Assembly: GCA_900299205.1 (NCBI GenBank)
Contig: OMIW01000071.1
Span: 1 to 14,411 of the forward strand
Length of the DNA: 14,411 bases
Reading direction: 5' to 3'
DNA from: Pseudomonadota bacterium
GTDB taxonomy: Bacteria; Bdellovibrionota_C; UBA2361; OMIW01
The notes beneath the pieces are model-generated. The model worked only from the letters and a program-made list of their open reading frames with translations. It was not told the DNA's origin and did no database searches. Of the stretch, positions 1-7,322 are shown piece by piece. Position 1 is the stretch's first letter; each line of letters opens with the position of its first letter. A program made the position numbers and the translations under genes.

Positions 1-16
1 CCTCTAATTCAAGTCA

Positions 17-43
17 ACGCGCCTGATTAGGGAGGGGGCGCGT
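17..43. repeat. 7-bp perfect inverted repeat upstream of the first gene
   Basis: ACGCGCC (17-23) and GGCGCGT (37-43) form a perfect 7-bp GC-rich stem with a 13-base loop. No T-run follows on the + strand, so it is not a standard intrinsic terminator for rightward transcription. It could be a leader hairpin or a protein-binding site. The rest of 1-156 shows no convincing gene or promoter. Confidence 0.35.
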
Positions 44-156
44 AATAACAGTTAAAATCGACAGGTGCAGGGGGTGTTTGCGAGGCCAAAGTAGCTTACC
101 ATGCGAAATGCACAGTGCGCGAGCGACGTTCGAGCCTAATAGTGAGAAGAGTACAG

Positions 157-603
157 ATGAATATGGAGTTAGAAGAAGCTCAATTGTTCAGAATGCTTAC
201 TGATCTTTTTGGCCGAGATAGCGTCATCTTTCGGATGAGTGCGCTGGCGGTTTGTGGGGGTGAGCTCGAAGGAGTTCCGGCACCTCTCCAGGCCGGCTTT
301 GCGAGTGCTCAGGAGTTAGCTCGATGGGCAGCTCGGGAGAGTTGCCTCTTCACTGTTGTCGCTCCTGATGATTCACCCCGCCTCGTTGTTGAATTTGCGG
401 AGGAGTTTCGGGATGTGATCGAGCCTGATTCGGTCGACCATCACCGGGTGCTTCCTAGTCTGCTCGACCAAGTCGGTGTCCGATACATTCGGATCGCTCG
501 GCGCGATTTTGCTGCGATGCTCGATCCAGCGGTTAACTTTGACCTCATCATGATGCTTGAGGGGCTTTTTGATGATGGTGGCGATGAAGGGGGAGATGAA
601 TGA
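157..603 (+). CDS. DUF2726-like small protein (divergent PD-(D/E)XK fold)
   Basis: This 148-residue protein has the layout of the DUF2726 family, which is related to PD-(D/E)XK and Vsr-type nucleases. Seen in the sequence: an N-terminal helix with EEAQLFRMLTDLF (residues 6-18), a strand CLFTVV (63-68), a strand LVVEF (76-80), and a helix-strand unit LPSLLDQVGVRYIRI (99-113). The last corresponds to the family's 'D..k..iL..aGip.lRi' segment. Family members usually carry an acidic residue before the first core strand and an ELD-type motif in the second. Here these read L64 and EFAEE, so catalytic activity is doubtful. The C-terminus is very acidic (DDGGDEGGDE). The frame stays open upstream to a GTG at 115, but ATG 157 is preferred because the protein then begins at the conserved region and a GAGAAGAG stretch lies just upstream. 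The stop overlaps the next start by 4 bases, which implies translational coupling. The family call is from pattern memory. Confidence 0.6.
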   Translation: MNMELEEAQLFRMLTDLFGRDSVIFRMSALAVCGGELEGVPAPLQAGFASAQELARWAARESCLFTVVAPDDSPRLVVEFAEEFRDVIEPDSVDHHRVLPSLLDQVGVRYIRIARRDFAAMLDPAVNFDLIMMLEGLFDDGGDEGGDE

Positions 604-1724
604 ATCGCCACCGATTCGCTCTTGCACTGAGCGGTGGAGGGATCCTTTGCTGGGTGCTTCTTTTCGTGTTTTCTGCTGTACTCGTCCGGTGCGCTTTTCC
701 GGGCTATGTTGCCTCAGGAGTCGCCCAATTTTTCTTCATTCCTTTGATTGCCGCCTCGCTATCGTACATCCGTCTCTTCGGAGTGCGGTGTCCGCGTTGG
801 CTCATCGCAAGCGCGATCTTTGGTGTGCTTGCTCTAACAGTCGCCACCTCTTTTGTTGAGAATGCGTTCGCTTGGTGGCGTCCGCCGGCGGTCATGGTCG
901 CGCGGTTCGACGGCGATATTCGGGGTGAGGCCACTGCTCGGTTCGCCGAACAGATGAGGGCGTATTGGGAGCGGCACGACCTCCCATCACGGGGCTGGTT
1001 GAGGTTTTTGCGGGGAGCAATCAAACCAATTTTTTGGGATCGACCGGGAGCGCCTCTTTTTGTCGCAGGGGGAACGGAGCGGCGACTTACCATCTCACTG
1101 CCGCCTTCGAAGTCCCTATCCGTTCGCGCGGTTGCGAATCCGGAGCTAGCACCATCTCTCCCACCACTTCAGATGTGGCGGGGCGGTGCTTCATTTGGCT
1201 TGTCCGTCGATACTTTGGGAGCGACAGCCCATTTTCTTGTGCTACTCGCTGACGGCATGGTGAAGGAGGATGAGTCAGGAGACCTATCTCTCATCGATGC
1301 GGGAAAGATGACCGGGCTCTGGACCTCGCTCATCCATCGGGGCGTACCCCTGGCTCTCGCAGCGGAGCGTCGGATTATTCGCGCAGTAAGCGGTCGTCAT
1401 ATTCAGAGCGCCTATCTTGATTGTGCCGTCCAGTTGCTCTCACGAGCGCTCAACCTCGGGGATTTCAGCAAAGATGCAGAGCTGCTTGCAGCACTACGCA
1501 CCAACTATGGAGTTGCGCTATGGCTACATGGAGAATGGATTGATAATTCGAGAAGGTCAGATAATGCGAAGCGTCGAGCGATAAGTGCGTGGCGCTCGGT
1601 AATGGCGGAGAAGAGGATCAGCGAAGCGGCGCGGGCAATCGCCCGAGCCAATGAAGAATGGGCAACAGGCAGCTTGAGGGGCTTTAATTCGAAGACGAAA
1701 ATGCCCCGCAAAAAAAGGCTCTGA
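600..1724 (+). CDS. membrane protein of unknown function, three N-terminal helices
   Basis: I do not recognise this 374-residue protein. Hydrophobic segments lie near residues 8-30, 35-56 and 67-87, followed by a soluble region of about 290 residues. Around residues 270-355 there are alternating helices (LLAALRTNYGVALWLHGEW, then AISAWRSVMAEKR) that resemble tetratricopeptide-like repeats, but weakly. The last ten residues are strongly basic (KTKMPRKKRL), consistent with a cytoplasmic C-terminus near membrane or nucleic acid. The start ATG at 600 overlaps the preceding stop as ATGA, and AAGGGGGAG just upstream is a good ribosome binding site, so start and coupling are well supported. It ends 29 bases before purC. 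It probably works with the DUF2726-like protein encoded before it, but no activity can be named. Confidence 0.75.
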   Translation: MNRHRFALALSGGGILCWVLLFVFSAVLVRCAFPGYVASGVAQFFFIPLIAASLSYIRLFGVRCPRWLIASAIFGVLALTVATSFVENAFAWWRPPAVMVARFDGDIRGEATARFAEQMRAYWERHDLPSRGWLRFLRGAIKPIFWDRPGAPLFVAGGTERRLTISLPPSKSLSVRAVANPELAPSLPPLQMWRGGASFGLSVDTLGATAHFLVLLADGMVKEDESGDLSLIDAGKMTGLWTSLIHRGVPLALAAERRIIRAVSGRHIQSAYLDCAVQLLSRALNLGDFSKDAELLAALRTNYGVALWLHGEWIDNSRRSDNAKRRAISAWRSVMAEKRISEAARAIARANEEWATGSLRGFNSKTKMPRKKRL

Positions 1725-1753
1725 CCAGTGCCCGGTTAAAGACGAGTGAAGAG

Positions 1754-2725
1754 ATGAAGGAAGAAATCATAACGACCGAGGATTTTTCGTTTATCCTGAA
1801 TGAATGTCCCCTCTCGGGATTTGAGGGGCATTATTCGGGTAAGGTCCGCGAGTGCTATCTCTCGGGGGACGTCCGGATCTTGATTGCCACCGATCGACTA
1901 AGCTGTTTTGACAGAATCATCGGCACCATTCCCTTTAAGGGGCAGGTCCTGACCCAGCTCTCAAGCTTCTGGTTTGAACGAATTAAGGGGCAGGTTCCTA
2001 CCCACTTTATCGCTCAGATTGATCCGGCTGCCATGGCCGTGAAGAGCGCCGAGGTGATTCCATTTGAGGTGGTGGTGCGGGGCTACCTCGCAGGAAGCGC
2101 TTGGCGTGCTTATCGTGACGGGGTGTCTGTTCCTGGACTAACATTGCCACCGGGAATGCGGGAGTTCGATCCGCTGCCCGAAGCAGTAATTACCCCATCG
2201 ACGAAGGAGTTTGATGGTGGGCACGATGTTCCAGTTTCGGCAGAGGATGTTTTTTGCTCTGGTGAGGTAACAGCCGCCGAGTGGGATTTAATGAGGGACA
2301 TTGCGCTCGAGCTGTTTGCGGAAGGTCAGCGCTATGCGCGCACGCAGGGGCTTTTATTGGCAGATACAAAGTACGAGTTCGGTCGAATCGAAGGTGAGAT
2401 CGTTCTCATCGATGAGGTGCATACGCTCGATTCATCACGATATTGGGAGGCTTCAACTTACGCTCAGCGTATTCAGGATGGGAAATCTCCGATAATGCTC
2501 GACAAGGAACCGGTGAGGCAATGGTTGCTCGCTCGGGGATATCAGGGAGAGGGAGAACCTCCGCAAGTTCCTGATTCGGAACGAGTCGCCATCGCATCCC
2601 ACTACACAAACGCTTATCACCGTATCTCGGGAAGGCAGTTTGTCCCTGACAGATCAGCCCCTTTACCGCGAATAGTTGAATCGCTGCGAGGATCGGGGAT
2701 TGTCGGGAAAGCGATCTCAGCATAA
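1754..2725 (+). CDS. purC: phosphoribosylaminoimidazole-succinocarboxamide synthase (SAICAR synthetase)
   Basis: PurC joins aspartate to CAIR using ATP to make SAICAR, in de novo purine synthesis in the cytoplasm (EC 6.3.2.6). The 323-residue product shows family motifs in order: YSGKVREC (27-34), the nucleotide-binding ATDRLSCFDRI (45-55), VVVRGYLAGSAWRAY (106-120), TPSTKEFDGGHDVP (147-160), LADTKYEFG (202-210) and LIDEVHTLDSSRYW (218-231). The length matches the longer form of the enzyme (as in yeast Ade1), not the roughly 240-residue E. coli form. ATG 1754 is chosen because it sits shortly before the conserved N-terminal strand and follows GTGAAGAG, a moderate ribosome binding site. The upstream membrane-protein gene ends 29 bases before it, so purC may be expressed from that operon. 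No PurR-like operator or purine riboswitch was recognised upstream. Confidence 0.97.
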   Translation: MKEEIITTEDFSFILNECPLSGFEGHYSGKVRECYLSGDVRILIATDRLSCFDRIIGTIPFKGQVLTQLSSFWFERIKGQVPTHFIAQIDPAAMAVKSAEVIPFEVVVRGYLAGSAWRAYRDGVSVPGLTLPPGMREFDPLPEAVITPSTKEFDGGHDVPVSAEDVFCSGEVTAAEWDLMRDIALELFAEGQRYARTQGLLLADTKYEFGRIEGEIVLIDEVHTLDSSRYWEASTYAQRIQDGKSPIMLDKEPVRQWLLARGYQGEGEPPQVPDSERVAIASHYTNAYHRISGRQFVPDRSAPLPRIVESLRGSGIVGKAISA

Positions 2726-2750
2726 AAAAACGATAGCGTGCGTGACTTGT

Positions 2751-4283
2751 ATGGAAGAACAGTCGACCCCACTCAATCCTGCGCCCTCTCGGTTGATTGA
2801 ATGGATCCTATTCTCGATTCTGGTCGGGATTTCGATTACGGGGCCTCTGGCGGATCCTGATCTCTGGTGGCACTTGACAATTGGTCGCTGGATTGTGGGG
2901 CATGGCGAATTGCCCGATTCAGAATTATGGAACAGGTTTGGATTTGGTAAGCCATTTGTCCCCTATTCGTGGAGTTTTGAGATATTTGTCGCAGTGCTCG
3001 AGCAACTAGGTGAGCTCAAAGGAGTTCTCATCGCGCAGATATTTCTCGTTGCAGTAATAGCTATCGGTATCGCCTGGTTCTTTGGGCGAGTCGCGCAGGA
3101 TATGTTCTTCGGTGTCCTTGTTGCCGCCGTAGTCACCTCTGGATTTGTTGCTCAATATACCCTCAGACCGCAGTCTATCGTATGGCTCTTGTGCGCCAGC
3201 CTTGTATGGCTATCTCTTGAAATAAGGGAAAAGGGGCTCTCGAGCTCTCGACTCCTTGGAGTCGGGGTGGTGATGGTGCTTTGGGCAAATCTTCATATTA
3301 CCACCATAATTGGGATTGCTATCCTCGTGTCTCTTCTATTTGAGCAGGGTACCCCCCGAAGGTGGCTACTGCCGCTTGGCGTCGGGCTGGCTGCGACTTG
3401 CTGTACCCCTCACCTCGGATACGAATGGATTGTTTTCTTCTCAAAGGCGGACCATCCCCTAGGGCTTCGGTCGGTCGCGGAGTTTGGGCCCGGCACCATT
3501 CTTGACTATCCCATCGCAATACTCGGGACTCTCGTGGCTCTCCTGTTGTTGCTTCTGCACTCGGCGCCCCGTTCTATACCCCTTCCCTTGTTGCTTCTCG
3601 CGGGAGTTTTTACCCTGGGTGGACTCGCCGTGGTGAAGTTTCTGCCATTCGCACTAATATTGGTCGGCTACAGTGTTTGCTCGGCGTGGCGTCATGCGAG
3701 GCGCACGGCGCCGCACGGTTTTACGCGGAATCTCGTTGAGGGCCTTGATCGGTTGTATAAATTAACAAGCTTATTTTCTGGTTCAGGGCTCAATTTCCTT
3801 CTGTTATCGGCGATAGTTGTGAAGTGCCACCGCATTGTAACCGAGTCGCCGGTTGCTCAGACTAACGTACCCGAGGCCGCGGTCGATTTTATGATAAAGC
3901 ATAATCTTCCCCGACCGTTCATGAATACTTTCGGCGAAGGAGGATACATGATGTATCGGTTGAGCAATAAGGACGGAGAGCTTGTGGAAGAGGATCGGGT
4001 TAATATCGATGGACGAACAAACATAAATGATCCGGCCATCATGGCCGCAAATCAGAGGGCGCTTGATGGAAGATTGGGGTGGGAAGGATACTTAAAACGA
4101 GTGGATCCCGGGACAATTCTGTGGCGCAATCGGAGTCCGTTGGTGGCGATTCTTATTGCATCAGGGGAGTGGTGTCGGGTTTATGCAAACGGTTCTTCGG
4201 AATTTGGACACTCGGTATTTTTGCGCCGAGCACGAGCTGGTTTGGAGGGACTTCCTCCTTGTCTGATGGAGCCATCCAAGTGA
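2751..4283 (+). CDS. polytopic membrane protein, GT-C-like 'DPDLWWHL' family
   Basis: This 510-residue protein has about eight to ten hydrophobic segments between residues 15 and 350, then a soluble C-terminal part. The motif DPDLWWHL (35-42) after the first helix, followed by a GRWI..HGELP..E segment, is typical of a widespread family of uncharacterised membrane proteins resembling GT-C glycosyltransferases (oligosaccharyltransferase/PMT-like). In GT-C enzymes, acidic residues in the first loop are catalytic. The C-terminal NTFGEGGYMMYRL and VNIDGRTNI segments match the 'GGYL...DGR' region seen after the membrane part in such proteins. The substrate is unknown. The open frame extends upstream to 2676, inside purC, but ATG 2751 leaves a compact N-terminus before the first helix. 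No strong ribosome binding site precedes it, and GTG 2742 is an alternative. It starts 25 bases after the purC stop. Confidence 0.7.
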   Translation: MEEQSTPLNPAPSRLIEWILFSILVGISITGPLADPDLWWHLTIGRWIVGHGELPDSELWNRFGFGKPFVPYSWSFEIFVAVLEQLGELKGVLIAQIFLVAVIAIGIAWFFGRVAQDMFFGVLVAAVVTSGFVAQYTLRPQSIVWLLCASLVWLSLEIREKGLSSSRLLGVGVVMVLWANLHITTIIGIAILVSLLFEQGTPRRWLLPLGVGLAATCCTPHLGYEWIVFFSKADHPLGLRSVAEFGPGTILDYPIAILGTLVALLLLLLHSAPRSIPLPLLLLAGVFTLGGLAVVKFLPFALILVGYSVCSAWRHARRTAPHGFTRNLVEGLDRLYKLTSLFSGSGLNFLLLSAIVVKCHRIVTESPVAQTNVPEAAVDFMIKHNLPRPFMNTFGEGGYMMYRLSNKDGELVEEDRVNIDGRTNINDPAIMAANQRALDGRLGWEGYLKRVDPGTILWRNRSPLVAILIASGEWCRVYANGSSEFGHSVFLRRARAGLEGLPPCLMEPSK

Positions 4284-4351
4284 CAGTGACTTTCTGGAGT
4301 GCGACCTTGAGCGAGGCATTTCTTACTATATGGCTGGGGATAGGGGGCAAG

Positions 4352-4954
4352 ATGTGTAGGAGGCGGGTAAAGATAGTAATAGCGACCATTCTCGTTTCGG
4401 TTGCAGGATGTGGCTACCTGCCGGAGTCTGTGCGGATTCGCAAACCAAAACCAGCCGCTGTCGGGTTACATCAGGGCACGTGGATATTAATTGATTCTCG
4501 TCGGGATACCTTAACGGTAATGCAAGACCAGTCGGCCATCAAAATATTCGATAATGTCGCCTTCGGCAGCTCAGGGGTTGGTAACAAGCAGCTGAGAGGA
4601 GATAACGTAACTCCTCGAGGGACGTTCTCTATTGGGTGGTCAAACGGGGCGAGCAAGTATTACCGATTTTGGGGGCTTACCTATCCCTCGATCGATGATG
4701 CTAACGAGGGATTACGCCACGGCTACATTTCGCGGAGTCAGCACGAAGCGATCATCCGGGCACACCAGCTGGGCATCACTCCCCCCCAGAATACCGCTCT
4801 CGGGGGCCAGATCGGGATTCATGGAACGGGACGCGGAAGCGTTGATATTCATCGTGTCGCCAACTGGACGAATGGGTGTATAGCTCTTGAAAATCATCAG
4901 GTCGATATTCTAGCTCAGTGGATTAGACCCGGTATGGTGGTCGAGATTCGATGA
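4352..4954 (+). CDS. L,D-transpeptidase lipoprotein (YkuD domain, WTxGCIAL class)
   Basis: The 200-residue product is a YkuD-fold enzyme acting on peptidoglycan stem peptides in the periplasm. The N-terminus (basic MCRRRVK, hydrophobic run, then VAGC with Cys20) is a lipoprotein signal, so it is probably membrane anchored. The YkuD core runs from about residue 43 (TWILIDSRRDTLTV) to the end. Catalytic residues are His157 in GQIGIHGTG and Cys176 in NWTNGCIALEN. The usual SHGCxR is replaced by WTNGCIAL, a variant common in enzymes grouped with COG3034/YafK. In E. coli, YafK (DpaA/LdtF) releases Lpp from peptidoglycan. The GLTYPSIDDANEG..HGYIS insertion (about 108-126) also fits this class. The frame is open back to 4079, inside the previous gene, but ATG 4352 gives the signal peptide and follows TAGGGGGCAAG, a good ribosome binding site. 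Whether it makes or breaks crosslinks cannot be read from sequence. Confidence 0.87.
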   Translation: MCRRRVKIVIATILVSVAGCGYLPESVRIRKPKPAAVGLHQGTWILIDSRRDTLTVMQDQSAIKIFDNVAFGSSGVGNKQLRGDNVTPRGTFSIGWSNGASKYYRFWGLTYPSIDDANEGLRHGYISRSQHEAIIRAHQLGITPPQNTALGGQIGIHGTGRGSVDIHRVANWTNGCIALENHQVDILAQWIRPGMVVEIR

Positions 4955-5088
4955 TAAAAATCCCCCTTTTTCGCTCTTTGGTGTAACGTGATGTTCGATT
5001 ATGGGACGGGGATCAGGGGAAATATCAACCATTCAGGGCTATTATTCGTAGTATTTGAAAGAGCTCTGATTTTCATTCGCCAATATGG

Positions 5089-5117
5089 TTGAAAAAAAGT
5101 CCTGATCCTCTTAGTAT
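5089..5117 (+). promoter_or_regulatory. sigma70-type promoter for the OprI/Lpp-like gene
   Basis: TTGAAA (5089-5094) and TAGTAT (5112-5117) are separated by exactly 17 bases, matching the consensus at 5 of 6 and 4 of 6 positions. Transcription would start near 5124, giving a leader of about 143 bases before the ATG at 5267. The spacer contains CCTGATCC (5101-5108), the inverse complement of GGATCAGG at 5010-5017, which might be an operator pair or chance. Confidence 0.6.
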
Positions 5118-5138
5118 GCCCTTGGCAGGAGGGCTTTT
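5118..5138 (+). terminator. weak terminator-like hairpin
   Basis: GCCCT (5118-5122) pairs with AGGGC (5130-5134) around a 7-base loop, followed by TTTT (5135-5138). It could end transcription coming from the L,D-transpeptidase gene upstream. The stem starts before the predicted start site of the lipoprotein promoter, so it should not form fully in that transcript. The stem is short and the T-run is only four bases. Confidence 0.3.
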
Positions 5139-5266
5139 GGTCGTCTCACCGAGAGGTGGTTTGTAGAGCGGTAGTCCGTGGGACTTCAGGACCCTCGTAT
5201 CGCCCCCCTAAGTGGTGAATCGTGACACAGGAAGTCCTGTCGCAGTATTTTTGTGGAGATTGAGAG
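5124..5266 (+). promoter_or_regulatory. structured 5' leader of the lipoprotein mRNA
   Basis: This roughly 143-base leader holds several hairpins. CACC-GAGA-GGTG (5147-5158) is a short stem with a GNRA tetraloop. AGTCC-GTG-GGACT spans 5173-5185. ACAGG-AAGT-CCTGT spans 5227-5240. GGACTTC (5181-5187) is also complementary to GAAGTCC (5231-5237), so the last two hairpins compete with a long-range pairing. The ribosome binding region GGAGATTGAGAG follows at about 5255-5266. It matches no riboswitch family I recognise. Apart from the promoter and weak hairpin just upstream, 4955-5266 holds no gene. Confidence 0.4.
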
Positions 5267-5506
5267 ATGGTTACTAAAGTTGCTTCAAGAGTATTCGTTA
5301 TCGCGGCGCTCGCAAGCGTGGTCGGGTGTGCATCCAACAGCGAACTCGCCAAGGTTCGCTCGGAAGCAGAACTTGCACGACAGACTGCCGATCAGGCGCT
5401 TCGCACTGCTGAAGACGCCAAGCAGGTCGCTCAGGATGCCGACATGAAGGCGTCCCGCGCTGAAGAGATGCTGAACAGAGGGTTCAAGCGCTCGATGTAC
5501 AAGTAA
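5267..5506 (+). CDS. alanine-zipper outer-membrane lipoprotein (OprI/Lpp-like)
   Basis: The 79-residue product resembles Pseudomonas OprI and E. coli Lpp, abundant lipoproteins that tie the outer membrane to peptidoglycan. Residues 1-20 form a lipoprotein signal ending in VVG before Cys21. Residues 24-70 are a continuous coiled coil rich in alanine with heptad spacing (ELAKVRSEAELARQTADQAL, then TAEDAKQVAQDAD), as in trimeric alanine zippers. The C-terminus is MYK with a terminal lysine, the residue that Lpp links to diaminopimelate. Residue 21 after signal cleavage is Ala22, so outer-membrane retention is expected if Lol rules apply, since there is no Asp at +2. ATG 5267 follows GGAGATTGAGAG. 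The gene has its own promoter and terminator, so it is monocistronic. L,D-transpeptidase genes lie on both sides, which supports a role in Lpp-type crosslinking. Confidence 0.87.
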   Translation: MVTKVASRVFVIAALASVVGCASNSELAKVRSEAELARQTADQALRTAEDAKQVAQDADMKASRAEEMLNRGFKRSMYK

Positions 5507-5529
5507 GTGAGACGTCGAAAGACGGCCAC

Positions 5530-5576
5530 AATCGGGGAGTGCTCTCTGCAAGTGGAGGGTGCTCCCCGATTTTTTT
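5530..5576 (+). terminator. intrinsic terminator of the lipoprotein gene
   Basis: AATCGGGGAG (5530-5539) pairs perfectly with CTCCCCGATT (5562-5571), with a short inner helix possible within the loop, and the stem runs into a seven-base T-run (5570-5576). It lies 24 bases after the lipoprotein stop. The opposite strand lacks a T-run after the stem, so it serves mainly rightward transcription. The 158 bases from here to the next gene's stop codon show no further gene. Confidence 0.92.
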
Positions 5577-5734
5577 GTGCCCTTGGAGCGGACAAGGTCG
5601 CTCATTTCAAGGGAGATAAACAACTGATCAGGAGTACCAGAAGGCCCAGAGGTGCCGAGCCTTTAATCGGACTGAACTTTGGTTTGCGCCGGACTTGAGA
5701 CTTTACCGGCCACCCGACGAGCTCTGTTTTTCTC

Positions 5735-7234
5735 CTACCGTTCGGTTGTATCGAGATACGGCCGACCATCAGGGTAGGGACTTTCGAATCGTGAATCTCT
5801 CAGAGGCTGGGTTGATGCCCGTCCGGATGGTCGGTTTGTGTTTCTGTCGCGATATTGGTGGGTTCGATTTGAATCCACCGACTCGACATCTGAGGGAAAT
5901 TCTCTTGAAGGTAAACGAGGGGGACTTTCACGATAACCGTAGTACGACTCGTCTCGGTCCTCCGCAAGCTCTCTCTCATAGTCTGAGCCGGATAGCCGGC
6001 GGCTGCTTCCACTGTCTCCCGAATATCGGTTAACTGCAGATGGGGCACGACGAACCGCGGGGGCAGGGTAGCGCTCGCTCGAATCGGTTCGGAGTCGGCT
6101 CCGAGCCTCGTAATCGGAGGAGGATGATGTTGGATAGTCGTAGGTCGCGACCCCGTACCTCCCCGGTGTTCCACGTTCCGTTGAGGGTTTACCCGATTCC
6201 TCGTAATCGTATGCTCTCTGTGGCCTTGCACTCTCTGAATCTCGGTGAGGCAGTTCATCTCTGATTGTTCGGTACGATGATGCTGCACCCGAACCAATCC
6301 GTCCTCCGATGACAACCGGGATCCCGTCTCCTCTTTCAATCACGCGGGCTGCTTTTTCTTCGTTAATCTCGAAGTCAGCGCCGATTTTGCTTCGTATAAA
6401 GGTGAGAGATTCCCCCAAAGGAAGCTGATCACCGCCATCCTTGCCATCCTCATGAAGAGGCGTCACTACTTGAAGGTAAACCTTGTCACCTTCAAGTGCC
6501 ACCTTGATCGGTTGGTTAACGAGGGTTACTCGAGTTTTTACCGGAACCATCTCGAAGAGTCGCGCCACATCCTCGGGATACATCCGCATACAGCCATGAG
6601 TAACCCGCATACCGATACCATTCGCCTTGCGTTCATCGACGCCGTGTATCAGGTAGCCCGGGATTCCGAGTCTGAGAGCATAGCCACCGAGGGGGTTTTC
6701 GGGGTGTCCCCCGGGAATCATGTCGGGAAGAGGATCTCCATCCCGAGCATGTTCTTCTTTGATACTTTTCGTCGGATACCACGCTGGATCTTTATCCTTA
6801 CGCACGACAACTGTATCCCCTAAGGGAGTTTTCCAGTCCATTCGACCGATACTCACCGGGAAGGTCACGACTGATCCCAGTTGACCCTTTTGAGAGGGTG
6901 AAAAATAGTAGAGTCGAAGCTCTGCGATATTAACCACTACTCCGTTTCGCGGGGCGTCGGGAAGCAGATATTTACTCGGCAGAAGGATTCGGCTGCCATC
7001 GCCCGGAATCCACCGATTGGTCGATGGGTTAGCCTTTACTATCTGGTCATAACCGAGATTAAACTCGCGGGCAATGTCAATAAGAGTATCTTCATGGCGC
7101 GAGCGAGTTTCTCGAAGCTCCCCGATAATCGAAGAGGAGTCAGAGGTAAGTTGAAAGGTCTCTGCCTGAGCTGTCGCTGCGAGAGAGGCGGCACAGAGAA
7201 GGAAGGTCGACAGGGTGCGCGAAGCTTTGTTCAT
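5735..7234 (-). CDS. LysM L,D-transpeptidase (ErfK/YbiS class) with long C-terminal tail
   Basis: This 499-residue secreted enzyme belongs to the class that in E. coli (ErfK, YcfS, YbiS) links the C-terminal lysine of Lpp to peptidoglycan or makes 3-3 crosslinks. Residues 1-24 are a signal peptide ending AQA. A LysM-type cell-wall-binding region (TLIDIAREFNLGYDQIVKAN) covers about 47-92. The YkuD domain covers about 98-240, with His197 in YLIHGVDE and the SHGCxR-type motif VTHGCMRM, including Cys215 and Arg217. A further strand-rich segment continues to about 310, as in ErfK relatives. Residues 311-499 are low complexity, rich in Arg, Ser, Asp, Glu, Tyr and Pro, probably disordered, and absent from the usual enzymes of about 300-350 residues. 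The start ATG precedes the signal peptide directly, but no clear ribosome binding site was seen. It converges on the OprI/Lpp-like gene, its probable substrate. Confidence 0.93.
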   Translation of the reverse strand: MNKASRTLSTFLLCAASLAATAQAETFQLTSDSSSIIGELRETRSRHEDTLIDIAREFNLGYDQIVKANPSTNRWIPGDGSRILLPSKYLLPDAPRNGVVVNIAELRLYYFSPSQKGQLGSVVTFPVSIGRMDWKTPLGDTVVVRKDKDPAWYPTKSIKEEHARDGDPLPDMIPGGHPENPLGGYALRLGIPGYLIHGVDERKANGIGMRVTHGCMRMYPEDVARLFEMVPVKTRVTLVNQPIKVALEGDKVYLQVVTPLHEDGKDGGDQLPLGESLTFIRSKIGADFEINEEKAARVIERGDGIPVVIGGRIGSGAASSYRTIRDELPHRDSESARPQRAYDYEESGKPSTERGTPGRYGVATYDYPTSSSSDYEARSRLRTDSSERYPAPAVRRAPSAVNRYSGDSGSSRRLSGSDYERELAEDRDESYYGYRESPPRLPSREFPSDVESVDSNRTHQYRDRNTNRPSGRASTQPLRDSRFESPYPDGRPYLDTTER

Positions 7235-7292
7235 AGGACGGACGCAAGGTGCAGGGAAATAGACAGGGATTAACAGCCTTTCATGCCTCGGA

Positions 7293-7322
7293 ATTGTAGC
7301 ACTTATTTTCAGTTGGAAACAA
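7293..7322 (-). promoter_or_regulatory. candidate promoter of the LysM L,D-transpeptidase gene
   Basis: On the - strand, TACAAT (7293-7298, 5 of 6 consensus) lies 18 bases after TTGTTT (7317-7322, 3 of 6). Transcription would begin near 7286, about 52 bases before the ATG at 7234. The -35 match is poor. The remaining gap 7323-7501 holds a GCATC-TGAG-GATGC hairpin (7420-7433) but no clear terminator. Confidence 0.4.

Noticed and set aside
101-139. A 12-codon frame (MRNAQCASDVRA) before the first gene, as a leader peptide
   Set aside because: There is no ribosome binding site, no run of regulatory codons and no following attenuator. It is within chance expectation.
704-1093. A 129-codon - strand frame opposite the membrane-protein gene
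   Set aside because: It is antisense to a well-supported gene and its composition (Arg/Ser/Pro-rich, no domain) is typical of a mirrored coding frame.
5010-5108. GGATCAGG (5010-5017) and CCTGATCC (5101-5108) as a looping operator pair
   Set aside because: It is a single 8-bp match over an 83-base gap and is easily chance. It is mentioned with the promoter only because one copy lies in the spacer.
5800-6339. A 179-codon - strand frame within the L,D-transpeptidase tail, in another frame
   Set aside because: It overlaps the tail of the intact 499-residue frame. It has no ribosome binding site and no recognisable domain. The low-complexity DNA leaves alternative frames open.
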